Below, piece by piece: positions 43,493-53,719 of a DNA stretch of 64,000 nt. The notes below the pieces were generated by a model. That model was not told the origin of the DNA, searched no databases, and saw only the letters and a list, made by a program, of their open reading frames with translations. A program made the translations under genes and the position numbers. The DNA is from Flavivirga eckloniae (GTDB lineage Bacteria > Bacteroidota > Bacteroidia > Flavobacteriales > Flavobacteriaceae). The DNA lies in contig NZ_CP025791.1 of the NCBI RefSeq assembly GCF_002886045.1, positions 2,247,001 through 2,311,000 of the forward strand. The letters run 5' to 3'. Position 1 is the first letter of the stretch; every line of letters starts with the position of its first letter.

Positions 43493-46246
43493 ATGAAAAA
43501 GACAATTTTATTTCTAACTGTTTTGGGGCTTTCTGCACTACGTGTAATGAACGCACAACACGACACTGCTAATGGTTTTGATTTTATTATATCTGATGAT
43601 GGTGTCTGGACATGGTATAACGATGAAAGGGCGGCATTTAAAAACGACAAACTTTATACTTCCTATGTGAAAAAAAATGGAAGAGTAGGATTAAGTGTTA
43701 ACGACATTAAAACGGGAGCCAATGTTGGTACTGAGACCTTATTAAGCAATTGGTTTGAAAAAGACGATCATAACAATGCCTCGTTGCTTCTCCGTCAAGA
43801 TGGAAAAATCATGGCTTTTTTTACTGCGCATATTAGGGAGAAAGTAAACTATTTCCGGATATCTAATGTAAACGAACCAACCCAACAAAGTGATTGGGGG
43901 GCTCAAGTCTCGCAAGTTACCACTAACGATTCTGACAATAAGGGAGCTACTTATAATAATGCATACCAGTTGAGTGCGGAAGCAGGAAAGATTTATAACT
44001 TCATGCGTACCAATAACTTCAACCCTAACTTTAAAGAATATCTGGCAGATGGTACGCCTGTAAGAGATGGAAAAGACCTTATTTTATTTCAAATTGGTAA
44101 TGGTAGTGTGCGTCCTTACTTAAAATGCACCTCAAATAATACAGATAGAATTGATTTCTTTTTTACAGATGGACATCCGGTAAATGTTGAAAATAACTTA
44201 TACCATTGTTATTATAAAACAAATGCGGATGGTTCTCAGGGAAGTATTTATCAAACCGACGGAACGCTTATAACTACTATGGCAAGTGTAATTGGTACCG
44301 ATACAACCCCGGGAGTGCCAATTCAAGTTTCTTCAGTAAACAAAGTTTATGTTTTTGGAAGCGATGGTACTCAAGACAGACCTTGGACACATAATATAAA
44401 CTATGATCCTGTAACCGGACACCCAGTTGTAACTTACTCTAAGCAAAGAAACATCAATCAAATTACGTATCACTATGCCAAGTGGAACGGTACCCAATGG
44501 AATAACTATTTTGTTTCTGATGCAGGACAAGGGTTTGTTGAACTTGGACAAGAAGATTATACTGGGCTTATAACTACAAATCCTTATAATACTAACGAAA
44601 TATTCATGTCTTCAAATCGAAATCCGATTACTGGGATTGAAAATAATCGTTATGAAATTTACTCAGCCATTACCCCAGATGGTGGAACAACTTGGAACTG
44701 GACTGAAGTTACTAGTAATTCAATTCAAGACAATTTACGTCCATATGTACCAAAAGGAATTACTACCCCAGAAGATAGAGTCGTATTATGGTTTTATGGG
44801 AATTATATTTCATATTTAAATTATACAACGATGGTTGTTGGAGAATATATCAATAAAGTGTACGATGGCCCAGCGCCAATAATACCAGAACCGATACCCC
44901 CGATTGATACAAATATTGCCTACGGCGTTGATATTAATGGACGAGTTGGTGGTAATGGAGCCGTTGGACCAACACTAAACCCATTCGTTGCTATGGATGC
45001 AGTGGCCAATGCCTCTGCGACAGATAATGGTGTAACATTTACGCTATTTGGTTCTGTAGAGGGTAGTAGAGATAGAGGATCCAGTACTCCAAATAATTTA
45101 GTTAGAGACTTTGTTTATGCAGCTGGTAATGGAACCAGTACAGGAATGCGTATTGAAAATTTGCCAGCTGGCGAATATACCTTTAACAGTTTTCACTATG
45201 ATAATGATTATGCAGCTCCGGTAACCGTGGTTTTAAGAGAACAAGGGGGGGCGCAAATAGGAAACACCATTGCTATCGACAATGTTGAAACTCCTGCAAG
45301 TTTTACTATTAATGCTGAAGCTGGAAAAGTTTATGAGGTTGTTGCTACAGGTACTTCCAGTAATGGTTCTAGATTTAACGGGCTTTCTATTATAGATCCC
45401 AATGCAACTATTGATGTATCGGGTATAAATTTAGATATTAATAGTGAAGATAATGGTGGCTCGAATTTAACAGAAAGTGGTTTTGAAGCTTTGGTTTCTC
45501 CTAGAGATAGCGCACCAACCAATAATTCCATTACAATTGACGGTGTTACTATAACTTTAGGTGGTAACATAGCTGGTTCAAGAAACCGGGGTGGCGACAA
45601 TAATATGATAAGAGATTTTATTTTTGGGGCAGTCAATTCTACAGAAACCATTGTAAGCATTACCAATCTTCCAGCAGGAAGTTATTCCATTAACAGCTAT
45701 CATTTCGATTACAGATACCCGGCACCAGTTATGGTAACGCTTAGAGAAGTTGGAGGAGCTACTATAGGTACTGTAAACTTAAACGAAAATACCGACGCAA
45801 AAGATGATAATCAAACGCCTCCAATTGCTGGAAATTCTTCAGATCCTGCGTCATTTAGTTTTACCAGTGATGGGTCCAAAACCTATGAACTAGCAATCGT
45901 TGGAATTGATGGTAGTAATGGTGATACTCCAAATGGCAGAGGTCCAAGATTCAATGGTTTGGAGATAAGTTCCCAAGCTCTAAGTACAGATGATTTTTCT
46001 AAGACCGCAAATAATATTGAAGTATTTCCTAATCCTTTCAATAACGATTTAAATATTAAATCGACAGCTAATATTACCAAGGCTAAATTATACAATGTCA
46101 CTGGTGGCTTAATAAAAGAGGTGTCTTTAGCCAACCAAAATGGTTCTTATAATTTTGAAATTGAAGGCTTACCTTCAGGAGTTTATTTTCTAAATATTTT
46201 TGAAAATCAAAACCTTTTAGTGGTAAAGAAACTCATCAAAGAATAA
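43493..46246 (+). CDS. T9SS-exported BNR-type beta-propeller protein with two tandem beta-sandwich modules
   Basis: 917 residues with signal peptide MKKTILFLTVLGLSALRVMNAQ. Residues of about 25-455 form a BNR_4-like propeller (DDGVWTWYNDERAAF, TSYVKKNGRVGLSVND, GVPIQVSSVNKVYVFG, YDPVTGHPVVTYSKQ), a fold used by carbohydrate-active enzymes such as some ulvan lyases and sialidase-like proteins. A proline linker (about 461-475) leads to two related modules (about 476-635 and 640-825) that share FxLFGSVEGSRDRG / ITLGGNIAGSRNRG and LPAGEYTFNSFHYD / LPAGSYSINSYHFD. A type A sorting tail (EVFPNPFNNDLNIK to LVVKKLIKE) ends it. Likely a secreted polysaccharide-acting or -binding protein; the substrate is unknown. 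It stands alone on the plus strand. Confidence 0.82.
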   Translation: MKKTILFLTVLGLSALRVMNAQHDTANGFDFIISDDGVWTWYNDERAAFKNDKLYTSYVKKNGRVGLSVNDIKTGANVGTETLLSNWFEKDDHNNASLLLRQDGKIMAFFTAHIREKVNYFRISNVNEPTQQSDWGAQVSQVTTNDSDNKGATYNNAYQLSAEAGKIYNFMRTNNFNPNFKEYLADGTPVRDGKDLILFQIGNGSVRPYLKCTSNNTDRIDFFFTDGHPVNVENNLYHCYYKTNADGSQGSIYQTDGTLITTMASVIGTDTTPGVPIQVSSVNKVYVFGSDGTQDRPWTHNINYDPVTGHPVVTYSKQRNINQITYHYAKWNGTQWNNYFVSDAGQGFVELGQEDYTGLITTNPYNTNEIFMSSNRNPITGIENNRYEIYSAITPDGGTTWNWTEVTSNSIQDNLRPYVPKGITTPEDRVVLWFYGNYISYLNYTTMVVGEYINKVYDGPAPIIPEPIPPIDTNIAYGVDINGRVGGNGAVGPTLNPFVAMDAVANASATDNGVTFTLFGSVEGSRDRGSSTPNNLVRDFVYAAGNGTSTGMRIENLPAGEYTFNSFHYDNDYAAPVTVVLREQGGAQIGNTIAIDNVETPASFTINAEAGKVYEVVATGTSSNGSRFNGLSIIDPNATIDVSGINLDINSEDNGGSNLTESGFEALVSPRDSAPTNNSITIDGVTITLGGNIAGSRNRGGDNNMIRDFIFGAVNSTETIVSITNLPAGSYSINSYHFDYRYPAPVMVTLREVGGATIGTVNLNENTDAKDDNQTPPIAGNSSDPASFSFTSDGSKTYELAIVGIDGSNGDTPNGRGPRFNGLEISSQALSTDDFSKTANNIEVFPNPFNNDLNIKSTANITKAKLYNVTGGLIKEVSLANQNGSYNFEIEGLPSGVYFLNIFENQNLLVVKKLIKE

Positions 46247-46282
46247 ATATTAAATAACTGCACGAACCTTATACAAAATAAA

Positions 46283-46310
46283 AAAGCCTTTCCCAACCAG
46301 GAAAGGCTTT
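46283..46310. terminator. Bidirectional terminator between convergent genes
   Basis: Perfect 11-bp stem AAAGCCTTTCC / GGAAAGGCTTT with loop CAACCA, preceded by A-rich sequence. It lies 37 bp past the stop of the BNR-type gene and 45 bp past the stop of the ompA-like gene, so it can serve both. It belongs to the same stem-sequence group as the terminators at 40881 and 53720. Confidence 0.85.
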
Positions 46311-46354
46311 AGCAAATAATTTGGTTAAAATTATGGCTAGTTATATATGGTTAA

Positions 46355-48241
46355 CTAATTTATAATCGTGAATTCACAACGACGGTTTACATCGTATTCT
46401 TCATCTTTACAAATTCCTTCTTTAATACATTTGTTAAGCGGTTGCATTTCTCCATAACCTATACTTTTTAATCGGTTTCTTTCTATGCCTTTGCTTACTA
46501 AATATTCTAAAGTTGCTGCTGCTCTGTTTTTAGATAAATCCAGGTTGTATTGATCTGGTCCTCGTGCATCTGTATGTGCAGATACTTCAACTTCCATATC
46601 TGGATATTTCTTCATTAAATCTACCAAAACATTTAAAGTTGTTGCAGCATCTTCGCGAATATTGGATTTATCGAAATCAAAATAAATCTTATCTAATTGA
46701 ATTTGAACATCGCCTCTTTCGTTTTTCTTAACGTTTTCTTCTGCATCCGTATATGCCTCTAAAGTTAAGTAGATATTATGGCTAATTTTACCTTTGCTGT
46801 CTGTAGAGAATTCAACATCTTGTGGAATATATGCTTTTCGTGTTCCTCTAATTTTATACTTTTTATTAGGTTCTATTTTGAACAAGTAATCCGCTTTTTC
46901 CCCTACTAAAGAATCTTGAATTACAGTACCTGTTTCGTCAAATAGTGTTACTAAAGACCCTGCTAATAGTTCTTTGGTATTTTTATCTTGAACGATACCT
47001 TCTACTAAGTATTTGGTTAAAATATTTTCTTCTCTGGCAAAACCATATAATCTATCGTAACCTCCCCTGTTTGAAGACACATAACCTTTATTATTCTTTT
47101 CTCTTATGGTATATGAAAAATCGTCCAGGTTACTATTTATTGAACCTCCTAAGTTTATTGGTTTGTTAAAATTAACATTAACCATATCGCTTCTAAATAC
47201 ATCTAATCCACCGTAGCCCAAGTGTCCGTCTGATGAAAAATATAATACATTAAGTGCGCTTATATACGGGAATTGTTCACGATGTTTTGTATTTACTTTA
47301 TTGCCCAGGTTTACTGGTTCTCCGTAAGTACCATCCTCGTTTACTGTTACTTTGTAAATATCGAAACTACCAATGGTTCCAGGCATATCGCTAGCAAAAT
47401 ACAGTGTTTTACCATCCTTACTAAGTGCCGGATGTTCGCAACTATATGCATTCGAGTTAAATGGTAATTCTGTTACATTCGTCCAATTACCATCTACCAA
47501 CTCCGCTTTAAATATTTTAATGTGGGCTATTTTATTTTCATCGGTTTTAGTACGTGTACTATTGGTTCTGTTGAAGTACATAGTTTTACCATCTTTACTA
47601 AATGTGGCATTACTTTCGTGAGAATCGGTATTTATTTCATCTGAAAAGGGTGTAATATCTTGTAAAGTTCCACTATCGGTCATCGTAGCCTTGTACAGAT
47701 CTAAGTATGGCAACTTATTCCATGAGTAAGATGGGTTTTTGCTATTTCTTGCCGACGCAAAAGCAACTTTGTCATCACCATAAAACACTAAACCAAAATC
47801 GCTACTGGAATTTGTGTTTTCTATCTGTTTTAGTTTAAAAGTATGTGGCGTTGTTTTCTCTAAAGCATCAATAAAAGCTGGTGTGTTTACTTTTTTATTG
47901 TAATATCTACTTAAGTGAAAATCGGCTTCTTTATAATCTTTAACTCCTTTTAAGGCTTGCGCATATCTAAAATGGAACTCAATGTCTATGGAATCTCCAT
48001 AGCTTACAAATAACTCACGGTATGTTTTTATTGCTTTTTGCAAATTGGCATTGTAGTAATAGCTATCTGCTAAATTTTGAAGCACTTCCTGATTGCGTTC
48101 TTTCTTTTCATAAATCTCGGCAGCCTCTATATAAGACCTCATTTCAAAAAGCTTATTGGCTCTTTTTAAATTTCCTTTTTGTGCTAATGCCATTCCACTA
48201 ACTAATAAAAGGCTTGCAAGTATGTATATGTTTTTTTTCAT
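46355..48241 (-). CDS. OmpA-family protein with TPR-like and PD40 repeats
   Basis: 628 residues from the ATG at 48241, which begins the signal peptide MKKNIYILASLLLVSGMALAQ; a longer frame would overlap the porP gene by 130 bp and add non-signal sequence. Order: TPR-like helices (about 22-130), WD40-like PD40 blades (ATFSKDGKTMYFNRT, PALSKDGKTLYFASD, FPYISALNVLYFSSD), a carboxypeptidase-regulatory-like domain (EGIVQDKNTKELLAGSLVTL), and a C-terminal OmpA peptidoglycan-binding domain (IYFDFDKSNIREDA, VSAHTDARGPDQYNLDLSKNRA). It forms a typical flavobacterial module with PorP/SprF and an adhesin. Its 3' end was copied into the chimeric pseudogene. Confidence 0.92.
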   Translation of the reverse strand: MKKNIYILASLLLVSGMALAQKGNLKRANKLFEMRSYIEAAEIYEKKERNQEVLQNLADSYYYNANLQKAIKTYRELFVSYGDSIDIEFHFRYAQALKGVKDYKEADFHLSRYYNKKVNTPAFIDALEKTTPHTFKLKQIENTNSSSDFGLVFYGDDKVAFASARNSKNPSYSWNKLPYLDLYKATMTDSGTLQDITPFSDEINTDSHESNATFSKDGKTMYFNRTNSTRTKTDENKIAHIKIFKAELVDGNWTNVTELPFNSNAYSCEHPALSKDGKTLYFASDMPGTIGSFDIYKVTVNEDGTYGEPVNLGNKVNTKHREQFPYISALNVLYFSSDGHLGYGGLDVFRSDMVNVNFNKPINLGGSINSNLDDFSYTIREKNNKGYVSSNRGGYDRLYGFAREENILTKYLVEGIVQDKNTKELLAGSLVTLFDETGTVIQDSLVGEKADYLFKIEPNKKYKIRGTRKAYIPQDVEFSTDSKGKISHNIYLTLEAYTDAEENVKKNERGDVQIQLDKIYFDFDKSNIREDAATTLNVLVDLMKKYPDMEVEVSAHTDARGPDQYNLDLSKNRAAATLEYLVSKGIERNRLKSIGYGEMQPLNKCIKEGICKDEEYDVNRRCEFTIIN

Positions 48242-48260
48242 AATTGTAGTCATTTTTAGG

Positions 48261-49217
48261 TTAGAAGAATCTTGGTGAACGATCGTACCCGCCTTTAAGT
48301 CCGAATAAATCAATATCAAACAAAACAAATATTTCGTGAGATCCTGAATTGTAATCGCCCAGATTCGAGGTTGTAAAATCGTATGCATATCCAATTTTTA
48401 AATCTGGTGATACTCTAAAACTTGCTAACCCACTTATGGCATCATCTAGCCTATAGCCCAACCCCAGTTCTAATCTGTTATTAAATAACACGTTTGCTGT
48501 TAGGTCTACCGATAAAGGTGCGCCTCTAACCGATTTCGCCATAAACGCTGGCTTAAACTTTAGCTCTCTATTAATATCGAAAACATACCCTCCTGTTAAA
48601 AAATAATGAATGTCTTGTACACCCGTAGATTTTACGCCGTTTTCTGTTTCTATATGTTTTGTCGTTAATAGATTTGGGGCAGATAGTCCTACGTAAAAGT
48701 TACTGGTAAAATAAAATGCTCCAATACCTACGTTAGGGAATGTTTTATTGATGTTTTCGTTAAATGCTACATCTGTTGATGTGTTTCCTGATTGTAAGTT
48801 GAAATCATCAAAATTAACATCAAACAGCGTAACACCTGCTTTAATACCAAGTGATAGTTTCGCCTGAAATCCTACGCGTAGTACATAGGCAAAATCTGCA
48901 TAGATATTATTTTCATTTACAACATCGCCAATGTTATCGTTAGTAAACGACAGACCTATTTCTATCTTTTCATTAATAGGAGTGTGGGCGAAAAACGTTC
49001 CTGTTTTAGGTGCTCCTTCTACGCCAACCCATTGTGTTCGATAGAGGCCTCCTAAATTTAGAATCGCTTCTTGGGCTGTTGCATATGCCGGATTAATTAC
49101 ACTCATGTTATTCATGTACTGTGTAAATTGGGGGTCTTGTTGTGCAAAACTTTGTAATGACAAGAGCGTCAAACTTAACAAAGCAGCTATTTTATGATAT
49201 ATACTTAAATTTTTCAT
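48261..49217 (-). CDS. PorP/SprF family T9SS membrane protein
   Basis: 318 residues with signal peptide to FAQQDPQFTQYMNNMSVINPAYA, the hallmark start of PorP/SprF proteins, followed by an outer-membrane barrel (QWVGVEGAPKTGTFFAHTPI, ELGLGYRLDDAISGLASFRV, GYAYDFTTSNLG). SprF-type proteins are needed for export or surface attachment of the type B sorting-domain adhesin encoded beside them. It is 27 bp downstream of the adhesin gene and 19 bp upstream of the ompA-like gene, so the three are one operon. Confidence 0.94.
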   Translation of the reverse strand: MKNLSIYHKIAALLSLTLLSLQSFAQQDPQFTQYMNNMSVINPAYATAQEAILNLGGLYRTQWVGVEGAPKTGTFFAHTPINEKIEIGLSFTNDNIGDVVNENNIYADFAYVLRVGFQAKLSLGIKAGVTLFDVNFDDFNLQSGNTSTDVAFNENINKTFPNVGIGAFYFTSNFYVGLSAPNLLTTKHIETENGVKSTGVQDIHYFLTGGYVFDINRELKFKPAFMAKSVRGAPLSVDLTANVLFNNRLELGLGYRLDDAISGLASFRVSPDLKIGYAYDFTTSNLGDYNSGSHEIFVLFDIDLFGLKGGYDRSPRFF

Positions 49218-49244
49218 CGTTTCTTAAATTTTGCTTTATATGAA

Positions 49245-52200
49245 TTATCTGCTTAAGTATAAGCGTCCTTGTTCTGGTTTGTTTTCTCCATCATTAAAAA
49301 TGAAAACATAGTAATATACACCTACTGGTAAATCGCCATTTCCTATGGTTCCGGACTGATTGGATGTACCATCAAATCTTGGTGTATTAGCATTTCCTTT
49401 ATAAACAATGTTTCCGTATCGGTTAAATATCTCTATTACAAAGTCTGGATACAGAATATGTAAATTGTCGAAATCGTATGTATCGTTTGTACCGTCTCCA
49501 TTTGGTGAAAATCCGTCTGGAAGTATCAATTTACCACATGATGTTAAATCTGTAGTTAATGGTAACCTTACGCTGCTTTCGCAACCAGTAGTTGCATCTA
49601 TTAATGCTGCATAGTAGGTTGCTTCGTGATTTAAAAGTGTACTACTTGAAATCGCAGAACCACCTGTTGCCGCATCGTACCAAACGATATTATTTGCTGA
49701 TGAGTCATATTCTGTAATATTTAATGAGAGATCATTAATTATCGGACCATCGTTGATACAGTATTCTACACTAAGGTCATTTATTGTAGGGGTTGGCGTA
49801 TCGTGAATAACAACATCTACCTGTACGCTTATTGATGACTCACAGCCTGAAGCATTTCTTTGGGTGGCATGATAATCTTCGCCATCTACTAATGCATCTG
49901 TAAGATCTAGTTGCGTTGTTAAGGTAGCATCATCATACCAAGTAATAGTTCCTGTTACGGTTAAAGCCGCATCTAGATCTGCTACTGTTGGATTGTTTAC
50001 CAAACAAAACTCCATGGTTGCATTGTTTACAACCGGTGGGGTAATATCGCTAACTGTTACTGTTATATCTGCAGTAGCATCTGTTGCACAAGGCGCGTTT
50101 GCTGTTACTGTATAGGTATAAACGCCTTGGGCATCTACTAAAGGATCAAAAACGCCTGTGCCACTAGCCAATGCCGGTGTCCACGTCCCTACAGCATCTG
50201 CTCCACCTAAAAAGGTAAATAAATCTGTAGGACCATCGATAACGCAAATTAAGGCTGCGTTATCTGTTCCTGCATTTGGTGCTTGCGTTACTGTAACTAC
50301 AACTTCGCTACTTGAAGTTCCGCAAGCATTAGTGTGTGTGTATCTGTAGGTAGCACTTGGGTCAACTGATGGATCGAAAACGCCTGTTCCGCTTGTTAAT
50401 GCTGGCGACCATGTTCCTCCTGGGTCTGCTGCTCCCAGAAGTGTAAATAAGTCTGTAGTTCCATCGGTACTACAAGCATCCAAGGTATTATTCGTTCCCG
50501 CACTTAAAGGTTCATCGATAGTTACCGTTATGGTTATACTGTCGTCTATACATGGTGCGGAAGCAGTTACATAATATGTAAATTGGTAATTATTGGCGCT
50601 TAATCCTGTTACATCGTATGCTGTTGGGGTTGCTACTATTGTTCCTGAATTATTTGGGCCTTCATACCATGTTCCGCCACTATCTTGCGAACCATCTAAA
50701 CCATCAAAAAGGTTTATTGTAGTATTGTTACATTCTGAAATTGCCGGATCTGCCAAAGCTCCTGCACTTGGTGATTGATGTATAGTAACTGTTACTTCTG
50801 TTCTTGTAGAAGATTCACATCCTGTAGTTGCATTTGTTTGTGTGGCAAAATAATTTTCTCCGTTTATTAAGGCTGTTGTTCCTGCTAATGGTGTTCCTCC
50901 TGTTGCATCATTGTACCATTGTATTGTTGCTCCTGTCGCTGTTAAATCTGCAACTGTTGCTGTATCACAGAATTCTTGAGTTGCTGCTGCTGTTGGTACC
51001 AATGTATCATTTATTGTAATTGATACTGTTACATTAGGATCGTCGCAAGTTCCAATTGCAGTTACATCGTATGTAAAGTTATATGTTCCGGGCATAAGAC
51101 CATCAATTGTAACTGAGCTCCCAGATAAGGCCAAACTAGCGTCATCGTCGTTCCATGTTCCTGATGGGTCTTCTCCTGTTAGTAAATCAAATAAGTCTAC
51201 TGCTTGGTTTGTTGTAATGTCTACCACACAAAACTCAGGTAAAGTAGCTATTGGTGTTCCTGATTCTGGAGCATCTTCAACTGTAATTGTTACTGTTGAA
51301 CTATTCATACATCCATTTGCATCTGTTATACTATAAGTATAATTAAATGACCCTATTATTAGGGCAGTTAAATCGACATTGCTTCCTGATAATGCATTTG
51401 AAGTATCGTCATCTGTCCATGTCCCTCCTAAGCTTTCTCCTGTAAGTTGATCAAATAGGTCTAATGATGAAGCGGTGGCTAAATCATTTTCACAATATGT
51501 TGCCGGTGTAGGTGTACCTGTATTGGGTAATGGATTTATTGTAACAGAAACGGTTACTAATACATCACTACAAGCCACTAGCGGAGTTACTTCATAGGTA
51601 AAATCGTATGTTCCAGGGGTTAAGCTAGACAAATCTGTTGGGTTTGGAGCTACGGCTCCTAAGTTGTCTGGTCCCAAATACCATGTTCCTGCTTGATCTT
51701 CTCCGTCTAACAAATCAAATAAATCATAATTTGCTGGTGCTGTTCCTTCACAGAATTCTGAAAAAGTTGCCACTGGTGTTCCTGATTCCGGGGCTTGTTG
51801 AATTGTTATTGTTATTGCTTCGGTGTCTGAACACGTTCCGTTATCTATAGTATAATTAAATGTATAAGGACTTCCGGCTACAGTAAAACCTGTAATATCT
51901 ATTGGGGTTGTAACTGGATTATTCGTGGCATCTGTCCACGTACCACCATTATTATCCTGCGAGCCATCTAAAGCATCAAATAAGTTATAGTTTGCTACTA
52001 AAGCGTTTTCACAAAAGGAGTCATTTAAAGCTGTTCCCGCATTAGGGTTGGCAACTACTTCAAGTTGAACAGTTGTAGAATCTTCCGGACAGGGGGTTAA
52101 ACGATTTTGTGTATAGGTAAAATTATATACTCCTGGTATGAAAGCGGTTAAATCTATTGGTGACGTAACCATAGGATCGGTACTTAAAGTACCACGTGTC

Positions 52201-53429
52201 CATTGTCCTCCTGGATCTTCATCATTATTCAGTAATGTTGTTAAGTCAAAGTTTACAGATAAATCAGAGACGCATAATACCGTAGCCGTAGGGGATGGTG
52301 TTCCCGGAGACAATCTTGGTGAAATAGTAATTGTTACGGTTGAAGTACTGGGCGGACAAGCGCTTGGGGCATTGTTAAGACTATAAGTAAACACATATGT
52401 TCCTGCAATTGACGCAGAGATATCCACAGTTCCTAAATGACCGTTTGTTGTTGTTATAGATGGGGGTGATGCCCAAGTACCTCCAACGTCTGGCATTCCT
52501 CCTAATTCATCAAACAAATTAAAGGGTGCTGTTGTAGGAATATCGTCTTCACAAAACTGTCTGCTTCCAGGTGTTCCTGCATCTAAAGGAATATCAATGT
52601 TTACTGTTACGGGTATTGGGTTACTATCACAAAGTACATCGTCTATTATAATATAATATGTATTTCCATCTACCAACGGTGTCGTTAGCGATAATGCTGG
52701 TGGAATAGGGTTTCCAAAAATATCAATACTTTGGTACCACACAAAGTTAGTCGCTAGTGTTCCTCTGTCTAAATCGCCAACAGTTGGATTTGTATTTGCA
52801 CAAAATTCTTGTGGACTTGCAGGTGTTGGATCTTGTGGGGCGGGAACTAAATATGTTAAACCATTTTCAAATTGACTTTTACAACCTAAATTATCTACAA
52901 ATGTTACAAGTAAACTTGTTGATCCCGGAGCAACGGGATCTGTAGGGGTAATTGGAACTGGCGGGTTGGGTGATACTGCTGGATAATAAACCTCGACAGA
53001 ACCTCCTGCTGGAATACTTGGAACTAAAATTTCATTTATATAGTCTTGTAAAGTAGCATTTGCATTGTCGCAATAAATACGGTGCAAAATTCGCCCTGTA
53101 GGAGCTACATCAAAATTTACGGTTAAAGATTGTCTAGTGCCACAAGAACCAGAATCATCATCGGCATAATAAGTTGCCCCATCTAAAACCAATTGGTTTG
53201 CACTTAAAGGGGTTCCCCCAGTTGGAACATCATACCAAGCAATACCATTAACTATATTTGTTGCATAAACATTTAAATCATTAACAGTAAGTCCAGATGC
53301 ATCACAAACAGTTTGGGGTGAAACTGGTATATCGGGGCATTGCGCAAAAACTGATAATGATGTACAACATAACATCAAAACATAGAAAGCATTCTTTAAT
53401 ACATTTCTAAATACTAGTGCTAGTTTCAT
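49245..53429 (-). CDS. Large surface adhesin with gliding motility-associated (type B) C-terminal domain
   Basis: 1,394 residues with an N-terminal signal (FYVLMLCCTSLSVFAQ). About a dozen Ig-like or HYR-like repeats of 75-90 residues follow, many with the pattern GTWxxDDxS...TYNFTYxVT...CxDxxVTVSITI and paired cysteines. The C-terminal type B sorting domain is LPDGFSPNGDGTNDTYDF to GVYYYVFIFNDG...GRLYLSR. SprB-like adhesins of this class use a dedicated PorP/SprF partner, which is the next gene. The repeats are acidic and threonine-rich, so the mature protein should be an extended surface fibre. Ligand unknown; a role in adhesion or gliding is inferred. Confidence 0.93.
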   Translation of the reverse strand: MKLALVFRNVLKNAFYVLMLCCTSLSVFAQCPDIPVSPQTVCDASGLTVNDLNVYATNIVNGIAWYDVPTGGTPLSANQLVLDGATYYADDDSGSCGTRQSLTVNFDVAPTGRILHRIYCDNANATLQDYINEILVPSIPAGGSVEVYYPAVSPNPPVPITPTDPVAPGSTSLLVTFVDNLGCKSQFENGLTYLVPAPQDPTPASPQEFCANTNPTVGDLDRGTLATNFVWYQSIDIFGNPIPPALSLTTPLVDGNTYYIIIDDVLCDSNPIPVTVNIDIPLDAGTPGSRQFCEDDIPTTAPFNLFDELGGMPDVGGTWASPPSITTTNGHLGTVDISASIAGTYVFTYSLNNAPSACPPSTSTVTITISPRLSPGTPSPTATVLCVSDLSVNFDLTTLLNNDEDPGGQWTRGTLSTDPMVTSPIDLTAFIPGVYNFTYTQNRLTPCPEDSTTVQLEVVANPNAGTALNDSFCENALVANYNLFDALDGSQDNNGGTWTDATNNPVTTPIDITGFTVAGSPYTFNYTIDNGTCSDTEAITITIQQAPESGTPVATFSEFCEGTAPANYDLFDLLDGEDQAGTWYLGPDNLGAVAPNPTDLSSLTPGTYDFTYEVTPLVACSDVLVTVSVTINPLPNTGTPTPATYCENDLATASSLDLFDQLTGESLGGTWTDDDTSNALSGSNVDLTALIIGSFNYTYSITDANGCMNSSTVTITVEDAPESGTPIATLPEFCVVDITTNQAVDLFDLLTGEDPSGTWNDDDASLALSGSSVTIDGLMPGTYNFTYDVTAIGTCDDPNVTVSITINDTLVPTAAATQEFCDTATVADLTATGATIQWYNDATGGTPLAGTTALINGENYFATQTNATTGCESSTRTEVTVTIHQSPSAGALADPAISECNNTTINLFDGLDGSQDSGGTWYEGPNNSGTIVATPTAYDVTGLSANNYQFTYYVTASAPCIDDSITITVTIDEPLSAGTNNTLDACSTDGTTDLFTLLGAADPGGTWSPALTSGTGVFDPSVDPSATYRYTHTNACGTSSSEVVVTVTQAPNAGTDNAALICVIDGPTDLFTFLGGADAVGTWTPALASGTGVFDPLVDAQGVYTYTVTANAPCATDATADITVTVSDITPPVVNNATMEFCLVNNPTVADLDAALTVTGTITWYDDATLTTQLDLTDALVDGEDYHATQRNASGCESSISVQVDVVIHDTPTPTINDLSVEYCINDGPIINDLSLNITEYDSSANNIVWYDAATGGSAISSSTLLNHEATYYAALIDATTGCESSVRLPLTTDLTSCGKLILPDGFSPNGDGTNDTYDFDNLHILYPDFVIEIFNRYGNIVYKGNANTPRFDGTSNQSGTIGNGDLPVGVYYYVFIFNDGENKPEQGRLYLSR

Positions 53430-53512
53430 AATTGATCATTTTTATTCATATCTTGATAGCTCTGAATAAAATTGTATCATCTTCACTATTTGTCTTAAAT
53501 TGAAATCAAATA

Positions 53513-53590
53513 CAAATTTATTCGATGCGCAATTTAACGGATTTTTTTGTATTTCGTCGACTTTTTTGTATTTTTTTGGTATTTCGTCGA
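53513..53590 (-). promoter_or_regulatory. Adhesin operon promoter region with 12-bp direct repeats 30 bp apart
   Basis: TAAATTTG on the minus strand (53520-53513) fits the -7 consensus TAnnTTTG, 84 bp upstream of the adhesin ATG. No TTTG is found at -33. Two identical copies of GTATTTCGTCGA (plus-strand reading) at 53549-53560 and 53579-53590 lie exactly 30 bp apart, about 42-84 bp upstream of the expected transcription start, a position suited to an activator binding on one face of the helix. The regulator is unknown. Confidence 0.5.
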
Positions 53591-53719
53591 AGAAATCAAC
53601 CTTTTAGCGACTTTACGAGTGTTGAAAAATTGTATTTTAAGACTTAAATGTCTGTTTATAGCGCTTTTTTGTGCTAAAAATCCGATGTGAATATAATCCT
53701 GAATGTCAATTAATTATAA

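Noticed and set aside
48242-48394. N-terminal extension of the OmpA-family protein into the porP gene
   Set aside because: The extra 51 residues overlap conserved porP codons and precede a textbook signal peptide that starts at the ATG at 48241.
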